Assembly (NCBI GenBank): GCA_036346225.1 | Contig: JARFIW010000500.1 | Span: 434,001 to 498,000, forward strand | Source of the DNA: Platerodrilus igneus | Taxonomy: Eukaryota > Arthropoda > Insecta > Coleoptera > Lycidae | Length of the DNA stretch: 64,000 nt | Direction of reading: 5' to 3' | Shown here: positions 12,544 through 23,999 of the stretch, piece after piece | Numbering within the stretch: position 1 is the stretch's first letter | Layout: each line of letters opens with the position of its first letter | Program-made: the position numbers and the translations under genes | Notes under the pieces: generated by a model | Told to the model about the DNA's origin: nothing | Databases searched by the model: none | Seen by the model: only the letters and a program-made list of their open reading frames with translations

Positions 12544-12577
12544 GGCTAGATAGCTTAATATTACGCTATCTAGCCAA
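12544..12577. other. Hairpin at the left end of the palindromic array
   Basis: GGCTAGATAGC and GCTATCTAGCC flank a TTAATATTA core, an 11-bp stem. Related hairpins with the same TTAATATTA core lie at 14207-14240 (centre) and 15397-15433 (right end), each followed on one or both sides by TACCTACACAAAATAAAATA or its complement. Confidence 0.75.
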
Positions 12578-14084
12578 CTAAAAAAAATACCTACACAAAA
12601 TAAAATAAAAAAATTAACAATATATAAATTATTTACTTTTTTTTGCTACCATTTGCAAAAAAAATCAAATTTTCAAATAATAAAATAAATATCAATATCT
12701 ACAAGAGTAAAGTACATTAAAGAAATTAATTGTAGGCATGACTAACGAATACCTACGTTTTATGAATTATTTACTCTTAAAATATGCAACTCCCGAATTT
12801 TTTGTTCGCGAAATTAATATAAAAAACGACAAAATATCATATACCCACTTCGAATTTACAAGAATAAAGTACATTAAATAAATTAATTATTGGCATAACT
12901 ATATCATTCATATGTTTTATGAATTACTTGCGCTTTAGATATGCAACTCCCGAATTTTTTGCTGGCAAAATTAAATGTTCAAACGATAATAATGATCTTT
13001 TGTCGTTTTTTATATTAATTTTGTGAGCAAAAAATTCAGGATTTACATAATTTAAGAGCAAATAAATCAAGCAATATGATTATAAAATTATGATAAGGCA
13101 ATTAATTTTTTAAAAGCACTTTACTCTTGTAGTCTCAGGCCAACTTATATTATTATTATCATTTGAACATCTAATTTGGCGAGCAAAAAATTCGGGAGTT
13201 GCATATCTAAAGAGCAAATAATTCATAAACAATGTAAGCGCTATTAGTAGTGCAAGCAACTAATTTCTTTAATTAATTTTATTCTTGTAGTTTCGAACTG
13301 GCTGGATGGTCTTTTGTCGTTTTTATATCAATTTCGCCAGCAAAAAATTCAGGATTTACATAATTTAAGAGCAAATAAATCAAGCTATATGATTATAAAA
13401 TTATGATAAGGCAATTAATTTTTTTAAAAGCACTTTACTCTTGTAGTCTCAGGCCAACTTATATCATTATTATCATTTGAACATCTAATTTGGCAAGCAA
13501 AAAATTCGGGAGTTGCATATCTAAAGAGCAAATAATTCATGAACAATGTAAGCGCTATTAGTAGTGCAAGCAACTAATTTCTTTAATTTATTTTATTCTT
13601 GTAGTTTCGAACTGGCTGGATGGTCTTTTGTCGTTTTTATATCAATTTCGCGAGCAAAAAATTCAGGATTTACATAATTTAAGAGCAAATAAATCAAGCT
13701 ACATGATGAATTATGATAGAAGTAATTAATTTTTTAAAAGCACTTTTTACTCTTGTAGTCTCAGGCCAACTTATATTATTATTGTTTGAACATCTAATTT
13801 GGCGAGCACAAAATTCGAGAGCTGCATATCTAAAGAGCAAATAATTCATAAACAATGTAAATGCTGTAGTTGTGCCAGCAACTAATTTCTTTAATGTATT
13901 TCATTCTTGTAGATTCGAAGTGGCTGGTTGGCCTTTTATAGTTTTTTATTAATTTCGCGTGCAAAATATTCAGGAGTTGTATATTTTAAGGGCAAAATAA
14001 TATATAGAACGTAGAAATTCTAGTCATGCTACCAATTAATTCCTTTAATATATTTTACTCTTAGATGGTGAAGAACATGTTGAT

Positions 14085-14350
14085 ATTTCTTCCATAATTC
14101 GAGAAAATTGATTTTTTTCGTTTGTAAATGGTAGCAAAAAATAGCAAATTATGTATGAATTATTAATTTTTTATTTTATTTTGTGTAGGTATTTTCTGTG
14201 ATTGGCTGGACAGCTTAATATTAAACTATTTAACCATTTAAAAAAAGTACCTACACAAAATAAAATAAGAATTAACAATTCATACATAGTTTGCTATTTT
14301 TTTGCTACCATTTGCAAACGAAAAAAATCAACTATCTCGAATAATGAAAT
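14085..14350. repeat. Centre of symmetry of the palindromic array
   Basis: 14085-14200 and 14225-14350 are inverted copies of each other, joined at the imperfect hairpin core GACAGCTTAATATTAAACT near 14209. The copies include the TTTGCAAACGAAAAAAATCA and TACCTACACAAAATAAAATA blocks, which also occur just inside the outer ends (about 12590-12670 and 15300-15390). Confidence 0.72.
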
Positions 14351-15566
14351 AAATATCGACATCTACAAGAGTAAAGTACATTAAAGAAATTAATTGCTGA
14401 CACAACTATAGCATTTACAATGTTTATGAATTATTTGCTCTTTAGATATTCAGCTCCCAAATTTTTTGCTCGCCAAATTAGATGTTCAAATGATAATAAT
14501 AATATAAGTTGGCCTGAGACTACAAGAGTAGAGTTTAAAAAATTAATTTCTTCTATCATAATTACATCTTCATGTAGCTTGATTTATTTGCTCTTAAATT
14601 ATGTAAATCCTGAATTTTTTGCTCGCGAAATTAATATAAAAAACGACAAAAGACCATCCATCCAGCCACTTCGAATCTACAAGAATAAAATACATTAAAG
14701 AAATTAATTGCTTGCACAACTATAGCATTTACATTGTTTATGAATTATTTGCTCTTTAGATATGCAGCGCTCGAATTTTTTGTTACGCCAAATTAGTTGT
14801 TCAAACGATAATAATAAAATAAGTTGGTCTGATACTACAAGAGTAAAGTGCTTTTAAAAAATTAATTGCTTCTATCATAATTTCATAATCATGTAGCTTG
14901 ATTTATTTGCTCTTAAATTATGTAAATCCTGAATTTTTTGCTCACGAAATTAATATAAAAACCGACAGAAGGCCATTATTATCGTTTGAACATTTAATTT
15001 TGCGAGCAGAATATTCGGGAGTTGCATATCTAAAGAGCAAGTAGTTCATAAAACATATGAATGATATAGTTATGCCGACAATTAATTTCTTTAATGTACT
15101 TTATTCTTGTAAATTCGAAGTGGGTATATGATATTTTGTCGTTTTTTATATTAATTTCGCGAGTAAAAAATTCGGGAGTTGCATATTTTAAAGAGTAAAT
15201 AATTCATAAAACGTAGGTATTCTTTAGTCGTGCCTGCAATTAATTTCTTTAATGTACTTTACTCTTGTAGATATTGATATTTATTTTATTATTTGAAAAT
15301 TTAATTTTTTTTGTTTTGCAAATTGTAGCAAAAAATAGCAAATAATTTATATATTGGTAATTTTTTTATTTTATTTTGTGTAGGTATTTTTTTTAGTTGG
15401 CTAAATAGTTTAATATTAAGCTATCTAGCCACTTGTAACTTTTTTACAGATATAGCAAAAAATTGATTTTATCAGCAAAAAAAGCAAATAATTAGCCAAT
15501 AATTGCCTATATATATTTTGACGTGTTCTGATAATTTGGCTCAGACAGCTTAATAGACCTGAAATA

Positions 15567-15790
15567 TTAAGTTATTTAAAAATATCTTTTAATTGATTTG
15601 TTACTTCCAAAACTATCTTGATGCTATAAAAAATTTGAATTAACAGTAAAAAAATTATAAAAGTTTAATTTGACTTGTGCAAACTTCAATCTCAATCAAC
15701 ACCAAGCACCTTGAAATACCAAGTTATTTAAAAGTATCTTTAGACTGTTTCGTTGCCTTTAAAATGACAAAAAAAACTTTTGAAAACCTA
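15567..15790 (+). repeat. Repeat A, continuation to the right of the palindrome
   Basis: Two units in the same orientation as 11330-12409: GAAATATTAAGTTATTTAAA at 15562 and GAAATACCAAGTTATTTAAA at 15713, each followed by a GTTTCGTTGCC-like block. The 60-codon frame here is repeat sequence. Confidence 0.6.
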
Positions 15791-15859
15791 TATCTTAAGC
15801 AAAACATTGAAGTTAGATTAGGAATAAACGAGATAAAAATAGGAAACACTACATCGTAA

Positions 15860-16440
15860 AAATCTCAGTAATAGTACTTATGAAGGGAAAATAGCAGACG
15901 AAAGACTGATGGAAAATAAATAAGATGCTAAACATTTCTAATGTCTACAAACACAATAATATAAAAGTGGAAGTAAAGAACACACAAATGATGGTTATCG
16001 ACAAAAAATTAAGCAATAGACGGAGCAGAACTAGTGACGACATGAGACGTGGGAAAAAGCAAAGGCACGAATAGCAATGGTCAGAGAAAATTTAACACAA
16101 CAAAAGAGGATATTCGATTGACTAGTAAAGAAGAATTGCGGACAACTATTTCATGTGAACATCAGTTGTACGTGAATGAAGTCAGAACAACAGACGATAA
16201 ACAACTGAGGGTATTAGGATTTTTAACTTGGAGACGAACGGAAAACATTGGAGAACGATAAAACGATGCAGGTTGCAAGGAATGATAGAAATAAGAACGT
16301 CTTGAAATTAGAATAGAAAAGGCAAAACCATTAAAAAAGAGACTGCTTGAGAACAATTGGATTAAGACATGATAAAACACATGGTAGAAGGAAAATTGAG
16401 CGTTCGTATGTAAAAGTAAAGGAGGGTTCCACCTTGTAAT
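15860..16440 (+). pseudogene. Non-LTR retrotransposon RT C-terminal fragment
   Basis: Frame-shifted remains of the region after the RT catalytic core: NNIKVEVKNTQ, then EKAKARIAMVREN (compare KARIAM-K--F in this element group), ELRTTISCEHQLYVNEVRTT, GFLTWRRTENIGE (compare the EMWCYRRM-KISW block at 58790-58850), and LRHDKTHG (compare LRHG at 58966). The order is right but no frame is open throughout. It lies just after repeat A and is probably an insertion into it. Confidence 0.5.
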
Positions 16441-17259
16441 CTGCTAAACAATAATATTCAAGAAGAAACAAAAACCACTCTTAAATAAGTAGAAAAACCT
16501 TTCTCGGACATTCTTCCCGAAAAGACTTGTAAAAGAGTTATGAGAAGTAACTTCTTCTTCTACCAACTTGCAGCCATCATTGATCAAGCAGAAATTCAAA
16601 AGAAGCTAACCGATACAATAGATAAATATAAATAAAAGGCTCCAAATAATACGGCTAAAAATCGAAAATCCACGTTATACAGATAAAAGAGAAAAATTTA
16701 GCCAGGTGGTCAGATTCGGTACAGTAAAGATACCAAATTGATTGGAGAATCCAAGCATTAAATTCATGGTAAATCTGTTTAAGAACAGAACACTGTTGAC
16801 GATGAACTTTTATTATAATCAAATAAATTGATAATCTCTTAATTTCTGGAGTTTGGTGTCTAATATTTTTAGGTGTTCCACTTGTGCCTTTTACCTAAAT
16901 ACGATTAATCGCGCATCTAAGCCCTATCTCATTGTAAACTATTTGTAATTGATAAATTTAAGCAAAAAGAATATTGCTTGTACAAATTTCATTCGACAAT
17001 ACGTATCACTTTTGTACAAACTTTAGAATATAACCAAGATAATAAGAAAATCTGTTCTTGGACAAAGCAGACATTATTTCGAATGAACACTTAAGTCCCA
17101 AAATCGTAGAAGGCAGAAAAATGAAAAACTCTAGTTTACTATTCAGGTGAGGTGCAAATTATAAAACTGTTGTGTTTTATTAAGTCAAAAATGCAAGATA
17201 AAATGACGGATTAAGAACAAAAAGCCATACATCAACACCTAATTGGTGGCAACTTTTAA
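16441..17259. other. No gene recognised
   Basis: AT-rich sequence. It may contain more of the preceding retrotransposon, but I see no motif. Confidence 0.4.
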
Positions 17260-17420
17260 CACAAAAGCTAGAAAGCTGATTTTTTTGTTTCGTTGTGCCA
17301 AGATACGCGCTAATTGGGGTAAAAATTAAAATTTCTAGCTAGCATAAGGGAAATCCTGCACAATTTAATTTGATTGGAGAGTTTCGCGTTTAAGAATCTA
17401 TAAGCTCTTTGAAATTAAGT
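17260..17420 (+). repeat. Single repeat A unit
   Basis: TTTGTTTCGTTGTGCCAAGA, a GCTAATTGGGG block, and CAATTTAATTTGATTGGAGA followed by TTTCGCGTTTAAG match the repeat A unit in plus orientation. Confidence 0.5.
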
Positions 17421-18094
17421 TCATGTGAAGTTTGTTGTTGGTATACTGTTACGCTCGGAATCCCCAAATCCTTAGAATTAGAATAAGCATTTAGTCTTTC
17501 ACAAATAATGAATAAGAAATTTGATAGTTTTGTATACAAGCAACTAAATAAAATTAAATGAACCACACATAAGAGCATAATAATGATTAACCTCTGCAAA
17601 GCATAATAGAACACACGGGGGCGTTTTTCTTATCTAAGCAAATTCGCATTATCGCCAAGAACTAATACTGTTTATTTTCAATATTTCCGTTTCATATAAT
17701 AGAGCAATATATATTGACGTTTTAATTTTATAGATAAAGTCAATACTGTTTCAATAGTTCTTTTCGAATAAATATAGAAAGCAATCCCAATGTAAAACTT
17801 ATGTTTCTTCCTCGATTATCACAAACTGCTTATGCGGTGGTAGTAAGTCTTAGTCTTTAAAATGTATAAACCATGCACAACATATGTTTTAGACATACAT
17901 GCTGATAGAATTTACTGGTACCATTTCCGTATACTTTTGGCTTGGCATAGATCTTATAGATAAAATATTTTTGTTAATATACTTTTAATTTTAATGTTGT
18001 ACTTTAAATGGTTTTATATTATTTGAATACTTAATAACTTAACTTAATCTTTAAGCTTCACTATTTGTAAAAAAAAACGTTTGCATTAACTTTT
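17421..18094. other. No gene recognised
   Basis: AT-rich spacer between the single repeat A unit and the start of the large inverted repeat. Nothing supported. Confidence 0.45.
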
Positions 18095-18918
18095 TTTTTG
18101 CTTTCGAAGATAAAGAATTTGAAAAACATTTTGGGGCTAACAATACAATTCAATTAATTTTAATAAACAGTATTTAATACGCTTGGTGTAAGGCGTACAG
18201 TTGATATCAATCGATTTAAATTGTTCGTAAGTTACTTTTTTTTATAACGTGATTTAAACTTTGATGCGCATGTGAACACAACAAAACGGTAAAAAGAAAT
18301 TTTGAATAACGATATTTTATTTAGCTTTCTGCTGAACATGCACACCAACCAACCAAGCAATTTGTTTAGGATTTTTGTTCTTAATGTTATAAATATAAAT
18401 TTGGGGCACATTAGGATGAGTTTTGATGGAACAAAATATCAAAAAGAAACTTCTGTGATAACTTAATAGTTTAATGTGGTTGTTGCTAGGCTTTTAAATG
18501 ATAGCAATTGCCTTAGGTTTATAATTTTTTTTTAGTTTTGTTGCTGGTGATTTAAATTTTAGGGCTTATCTTGAGCGAAACAAAACTGTAAACAGAGATT
18601 TGGAAAATGTTATCTTAAAGAAAGCTGTTTTATTTATAATGTTAGATATTTGAGTATTGGGCGATTGAAGGCACATAGTGGGCGCAACAGAACGAAAAAC
18701 TTTAATAAAATCAATTTTAAATAGCATAGACCTGAGCGAGAGGTTGACGTAATAACAATTTGTTTAGCATTTTTTTGTTTGCATGTTACCAATTTGAATT
18801 TTTGGACGCATCTTAGACTTAGAAAGCGTAAAAAGGGATATTGCAATAATTTAGTATTTCGATATGATTTATGTCGGCCGAGCATAAAGTAGACGCCACC
18901 TAATTTAAATTGTTAAAG

Positions 18919-19158
18919 TATCGATATGTATCGATACGCATCGATACGTATCGATACGAATCGATAGGTATCGATATGCACCGATACGCATCGATACGTA
19001 TCGATACGCATCGATTCGAATCGATATGTATCGATACGCACCGATACGCATCGATACATATCGATACGCATCGATACGTATTGATACGTATCGATACGTA
19101 TCGATATATATCGATATTCGATATATCGATACATATCGATATAGAATATGTATCGATA
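18919..19158. repeat. 10-bp minisatellite, TCGATACGTA / TCGATACGCA, about 24 units
   Basis: The unit length is exactly 10 bp: TCGATACGCA and TCGATACGTA alternate with variants (TCGATATGTA, CCGATACGCA, TCGATTCGAA). About twenty copies of ATCGAT are present, many as ATCGATA. Since 10 is not a multiple of 3, all frames cycle every 10 codons, which produces three long Arg/Ile/Tyr/Ser frames on both strands (85-105 codons); they are not genes. The matching place in the right arm holds unrelated sequence. Confidence 0.9.
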
Positions 19159-19190
19159 TTCAATACGCAAAATCCCGTATCGCCCACCCC

Positions 19191-19316
19191 TAATAATAAC
19201 GTCGTATGTACAAAGTATTTTTCTTAAAGACTAAAACCTTTAATAGATGTTTCCTTCCCAATATTTTTAGTCTTTAAGAAAAATACTTTGTACATACAAC
19301 GTTATTATTGTTAACT
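19191..19316. repeat. Hairpin with 45-bp arms
   Basis: TAATAATAACGTCGTATGTA at 19191 and its inverse ending near 19316 share AAGTATTTTTCTTAAAGACT, separated by about 35 bp. In the right arm (26243-26325) the same block is present only once and extends as CCTTTAATGAATATTTCCTT, so the left-arm hairpin was formed by a local inverted duplication or by a strand switch. Confidence 0.75.
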
Positions 19317-20199
19317 TTTAACCAAAGTAACATTCTATTGATGGCACTTTTTATCTATTATAAGGCTTGAGAAATTTGATACATTACTTAACTTAGTATA
19401 TGTAACTGAACCAATTTAACAATTTAAACTTTGGAATGACGAATAAATTACATACGATAATTATCGCGTGTGCATGAAGTTGGGCTCATTCAAGTTTTCA
19501 TTACCTAAGCTAAGGAGTAAAGATATCTACACCGCACATACCTATTTAATATAATTTAATCTTAAAATGTAACCACAATAAAAATATATTTTTTGTCCGT
19601 TCCTTAAATAATGTTACGAAAAATTCTTCAGTTGGCAATAAAGCGAAGAAATCTAAGTAATTCGGTGTTGAAAAGGAAAGTTCTTTTTTCGTGTAGCCTC
19701 TGTCAAAGAGTTTTTGAAACCATACATATAAAGTAATACTTTAACTTCCAATTAATTTATTAACAAAAACCGCTAATTACGTAATATCATATTCAAAAAA
19801 AGTCTAAATTTTTATTTTACTCTCACCATATTTGCGCGTAGCGCTTTTTCTTGGCTTTCTTTGTTCAGATTACGATAGCAAATAACAAATTCAAAATAAA
19901 AAAAAAGCGAGAGCCTGAAACATGGGTAAACGCTGCACATTTTTGTGCTTCACATTCCTACCAAGAAATATCTTCTTACTAGAACCAAAATTATGACATA
20001 CGAAGGCGGCATAGCTACATTCTGCAAACAAGTATATCACATTACCGTAAGCGATTAAACAAACTATGAAACAATAGTATAATATTCTGTAGTTTAGCAC
20101 TGCAGCAACTAATTTTCAGTTTGACAAATTAAGTGAAAGCATACAAGAAATACGTTTTACAAAAGAATTTTAGCTTGAAGATTTATTACGATCTTACAA

Positions 20200-21200
20200 G
20201 TTCACTAATGCCTAAGCAACGCGTGGAACGGGTTCGTGTTGCATTTTTGGTAATGAGGCGTCTTCTCAAAGGTTGTTTAATTTAGGTACAACGAATTTAA
20301 GTTTGATACGATTCCAGAAACGATTTGAGCGAGGGAAGTCCGTAAGTAGTTACCGAAGAAATACAGTTGCCCGTCAAGGAAATAAGTCTTCGTGATAGGT
20401 ATAGACGGGTTCCATTTAGTGCTCCAGACTAGCTCGCATAAGACTCGTAATGGGATGGGGTTTTTATTGGGCTGCAATAACAATAAAGATTCAACAGTAA
20501 ACTATCTTGATCAACAAGAGATTATAAATAAGTAGTATTCATGACATGAAAATGCTCACGCGGTTTTGCAGCGCTTCAGCAAGGGGAAGCACTTTTTAAC
20601 AAAGATTGTCACCGTAGATGAGTCATGGACGCACTCTGTGGACGAGGTAAAAGAGAAATTCAAACAATGAATGCATACGCACTCGCCCAAATCCAAGACG
20701 TTGTTTAAACAAACCTTATTCAACAAAGAGTCTAGGGTGGTTGTTTCCTAGAACTATAAAGGAGTGTTGTTTCCCAGCATTCACAAAGCTTGGAATTATT
20801 ATTACTACAGGGATGTACTACAAGAGCCTACCAATGACTTTACAGGGGACACAACACATAAAAGATTAGCATGTTGTCGTCCAGTGTTATCTCGCTGCAT
20901 TATTAACAATCGTCTTCCTGCTGCAGAATAGACATGGTAACTGCTCCAGGAACTAGAATGGGAGTTGTTCTATTACCTTCCGTTCAGCTCCAACTTGATA
21001 CCAAGCAAGTTTTATTTATGCACCAGGATAATGATACGGCTGAAAAAGTTGCGGCTAAAACAAGTCATAAGGAACTGAATATGAATAACGCAGATTGGTT
21101 GCACGCCCAGGTGGCAATATTGTTTGAGGAGGGTATACAAAGGTTGGCACCCCTGTTATGATAAACGTCTAAATGTCGGTGTCGACGACGTAGAAACACG
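20200..21200 (+). pseudogene. Mariner-type transposase pseudogene, copy in left arm
   Basis: Begins with an ATG at 20211 (MPKQRVERVRVAFLVMRRLL), then breaks. 20605-20640 gives KIVTVDESWTHSVDE, the first DDE block (compare TGDESW in the right-arm copy), then HSPKSKTLFKQTLFN. Near 20890 the second block that reads LHDNNR in the other copy is mutated (LHY then a stop). 21118-21195 gives FEEGIQRLAP and, after a frameshift, YDKRLNVGVDDVE, the usual mariner C-terminus (EEGIQKL--R-DKCLN--GDYVE). Many stops and frame changes. The C-terminal part after 20985 is not duplicated in the right arm. Confidence 0.72.
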
Positions 21201-22499
21201 ACATCGATATGTAATTAACTATTGCCTAGAGTCAATTATTTTACTTCTTTTATTCGTTTTTATAAATTCACCAAAGGTGGAAACAAAATTTTAGATTTAG
21301 TTTACGGAGGTACAACTCCTGGAAAAATAAGGTTGTGAAGTAAAAATATAATGAGAATACCTTTCACATTTACATGAAAAACTCCTTCGAATGTTTTGAT
21401 ATAATTAAAACACTGCGTACACAACTGCAGTAGTATGGGTGTGTCAAAACTGATAAGATAGTAAATGATGCACATCCAACCTCTATATTTGGATTGCGAT
21501 TTAATCTGTCAATTGTTAGGATATTGATCGCTAATATTATGAAACCCTTCAAACGATATTAAACGAAAGCCTATAACTGTTCGAGTGCTTTGTCAGATGT
21601 ATGACTATTTAGTTTAGAATTTAATATGAACTCCCGACTAACAATTGCAAGAGCCAAGGATGCATAGTAGGTTAACGATCTCATGAAAGCAAAAGCAGAA
21701 TATTGTCTTACACTTTCCGTTCTAGAATGCCGTACAAATTCCGAATAAAATCCATTAAAGAAGAACGATCGAAAGAGAATCGTATCCATTGAAACGAGAT
21801 ATCTTTTAACACTTCCTTCAATTTCACTACAGTTTGTTGTAAAAAAGTTTGGATATTTTATGCTTAGAGTATCGCATTTCGGGAACAAAGAGCACGGGAT
21901 ATAGAACTATTAATAATTCATATCAACATCACGTTCGAAGCAATAAATTATTAGTTCCTATATTTCCCGAAAAATACTTCTCTTTAGAATTTTTACTGTG
22001 GTTAATTTAAAATTTTACTTTTCGATGTACATAGTAACAAACTACAATGAAAACGTCAGATAAACTAAATCTGCAATAGAATACACTACTTTTATTGAAG
22101 CTTTTCCTAAGGTTCGTCATTTAACAAAGCTAATATTATTTAAATTCACATTTTCCTTCAAACTTAGAAAATACAAGCCTTCCTTAAATCACGTTCTTGA
22201 CTCAGTTTTCCATGACAACTTCTGAAGACGGTAGTTGAATTTTCTAAACGTGCCTGTATAAACAGACTAAGGGAAAATGGAAAGACATACAATAAACATT
22301 GCTGCATTCACTAAATCACACAAATACGAAGTGAATTTAAACATTAAATAAATCGCAGAACTGATAAAAAAGGGTTTACAAAATATTCCCAAACGACTTA
22401 CCTAGGAAAAAGTATAAGTGATGATCTTTGCCATATGTCAATAAGAAAAATTTCTCCTTTTCCAGGCTGTATTTAACAAGCGCGTAGAATTTAAGACTA
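20986..22499. other. Central spacer of the inverted repeat
   Basis: Unique DNA between the arms. 20986-21200 is the C-terminus of the left mariner copy. 21571-21888 (minus) is a 105-codon frame without recognisable motif. The rest is AT-rich and featureless. Confidence 0.5.
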
Positions 22500-23290
22500 G
22501 GCAGGTAGTGGAACAACTTCCATCCGACATCCTGGAGCAATTACCTTATCTATTCTGCAGCACGAAAACGATTGTTATCATGCAGCGAAATAACACTGGA
22601 CGGCATATGTTGTGTTGCCTGTAAAGTTATAGGTAGACTCTTGTAATTCATCGCTGTAGTAATAATAATTCCAAGCTTTGTGAACGCTGTGAGCAACACT
22701 TTTTTATAGTTCCAGGAAACAATCACCCTAGACTTTTTGTTAAATAAGATTTGTTTAAACAACGTCTTGGATTTGTGCGAGTGTGTACGCATTCATTGTT
22801 TAAATTGCTCTTTTGCCTCGTTCACAGAGTGCGTCCATGACTCATCTCCTGTGACAGTCATTGTCAAAAACTGATTCCCCTTACAGGAGTGCTGCAAAAC
22901 CGTGTCATGATATGCTACTTATTTATAATCTCTTGTTGATGAAAAGAGTTTACTGTTGAACCCATGTTGTTATTGCAGCCCAGTAAAGGACCTGTTCGAC
23001 CCCCATCCTATTACGAGTCTTATGCGAGCTAGTCTAGAACACTAAATGGTCATCTACCCTTCAGGAACCCGTCTATACCTATAACGAAAAATTATTTTCC
23101 TGACAGGTTACTGTATTTCTTCGGTAACTACTGAAACGGGCTTACCACTCTCGAATCGTTTCTGGAAGCAATCCTGTCAAACTTAAATTCGTTGTACCTA
23201 AAATAAACAACCTTTGGGAAGACGCCTCATTACCAAAAATACAGCAGGAACCCGTTCCACGTGTTGCTTCGGCAATAGTGAACTTGTAAG
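22500..23290 (-). pseudogene. Mariner-type transposase pseudogene, copy in right arm
   Basis: Reads on the minus strand from about 23290. Blocks seen: QKRFESGKPVS with VVTEEI near 23150, GDESWTHSVNEAKEQFKQ near 22860-22800 with a stop after it, then an open run of 80 codons (22792-22550) with HKSKTLFKQILFNKKSRV and ending SLHDNNRFRAAE, which corresponds to the second catalytic block HDNARPH. The third catalytic Asp and C-terminus are missing because the arm ends at about 22500. It is inactive, and its divergence from the left copy is modest (about one change in ten). Confidence 0.72.
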
Positions 23291-23999
23291 ATCGTAATCT
23301 TCAAGCTAAAATTCTCTTGTTAAATGTATTTCTCGTATGCTTTCACTTACTTTATCTAATCCCGTTACGAAATGTCAAACTTTAAATGTATTTTGACGTT
23401 ATGTAACGTCAAATTTTTTATAACTGTAAGTCCATCACATTACTAGTGATGTTAACGCGCGAGGGGTCATAATTTTATATACAGACTTACCTCAGCCTTA
23501 TTCTATTGTTGTATAAGTGTCGTTTCTACTCTTCAACAAAGTGGACTGTATGGCTATTTATTGGACGTGCTACGTACGCACTATCACTGTGTTTTTTAGG
23601 GTTTATCCATAAAATCACATTCGGAGACACTGATGACTTAACTCACTTTACCGAACCAACAAAACGTTTCTCTTCGATGTCTATGAGCAAGTGTCGATCA
23701 CTATCCCTTTAGTCCAACCTAATTTCCACAGGCAATAAAAGGTTTTATGACAGGATATAACGGGACAAGGGATGACAGCTTCGCTATTTTATTTACAACT
23801 ACGAATTTACAACGATTTAAAATTAAACACAAAAACGTGCGACAAAGAGACCAAACAAGTGATGTAATGAAATTTCAAGTATCTAAATACTTAAGCCTTT
23901 ATTTAGAAAATAAATATTAATTAGAACTCGCAGATTAGTTAATAGATTAGATTGTATATACGTTAACGACAAAATTATTACAAACAATTACCAAAACCA

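Larger units (their letters stand above)
12410..15566. repeat. Nested palindromic array of about 157-bp monomers (foldback-like)
   Basis: The outer ends are inverted: TTAAGCTGCCTGAGCCAAAT at 12421 and its complement at about 15535-15555. Inside, monomers marked by CCCGAATTTTTTGCTCG recur every 155-160 bp. Two versions alternate (AACTCCCGAATTTTTTG and AAATCCTGAATTTTTTG), giving a dimer of about 315 bp. Orientation runs plus at 12795 and 12953; minus at about 13012, 13173, 13333, 13488, 13650, 13803 and 13955; plus at about 14451, 14606, 14765 and 14925; minus at 14993 and 15150. Each unit also holds TCTACAAGAGTAAAGTACAT. The array interrupts repeat A on both sides. The 92-codon frame at 14420-14698 is part of the repeat. 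Confidence 0.8.
18095..20985. repeat. Left arm of a large imperfect inverted repeat
   Basis: The reverse complement of this stretch matches 22500-27735 in the same order: a TGTTAGC(T/C)CCAAAATGTTTT block (18140/27690), repeat A units (18100-18900 against 26890-27735), a region near 19317-19560, an AT-rich unique block (19560-20120 against 25400-25960), and a mariner pseudogene (20150-20985 against 22500-23345). Identity is uneven, roughly 80-90 percent by eye. The left arm has the decamer array at 18919-19158 and lacks the 2 kb insertion of the right arm. Confidence 0.85.

Noticed and set aside
14420..14698. 92-codon plus frame
   Set aside because: Lies wholly within the palindromic repeat monomers.
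12410..15566. A CRISPR array
   Set aside because: Repeats are long, occur in both orientations, have no uniform spacers, and the DNA is eukaryotic in character.
18900..19227. Frames of 85-105 codons on both strands, rich in Arg, Ile, Tyr and Ser
   Set aside because: They follow from a 10-bp tandem repeat that is open in all frames; the protein is just the repeat.
21571..21888. 105-codon minus frame in the centre of the inverted repeat
   Set aside because: No motif, no similarity I recognise, and no homologous copy; could be chance.
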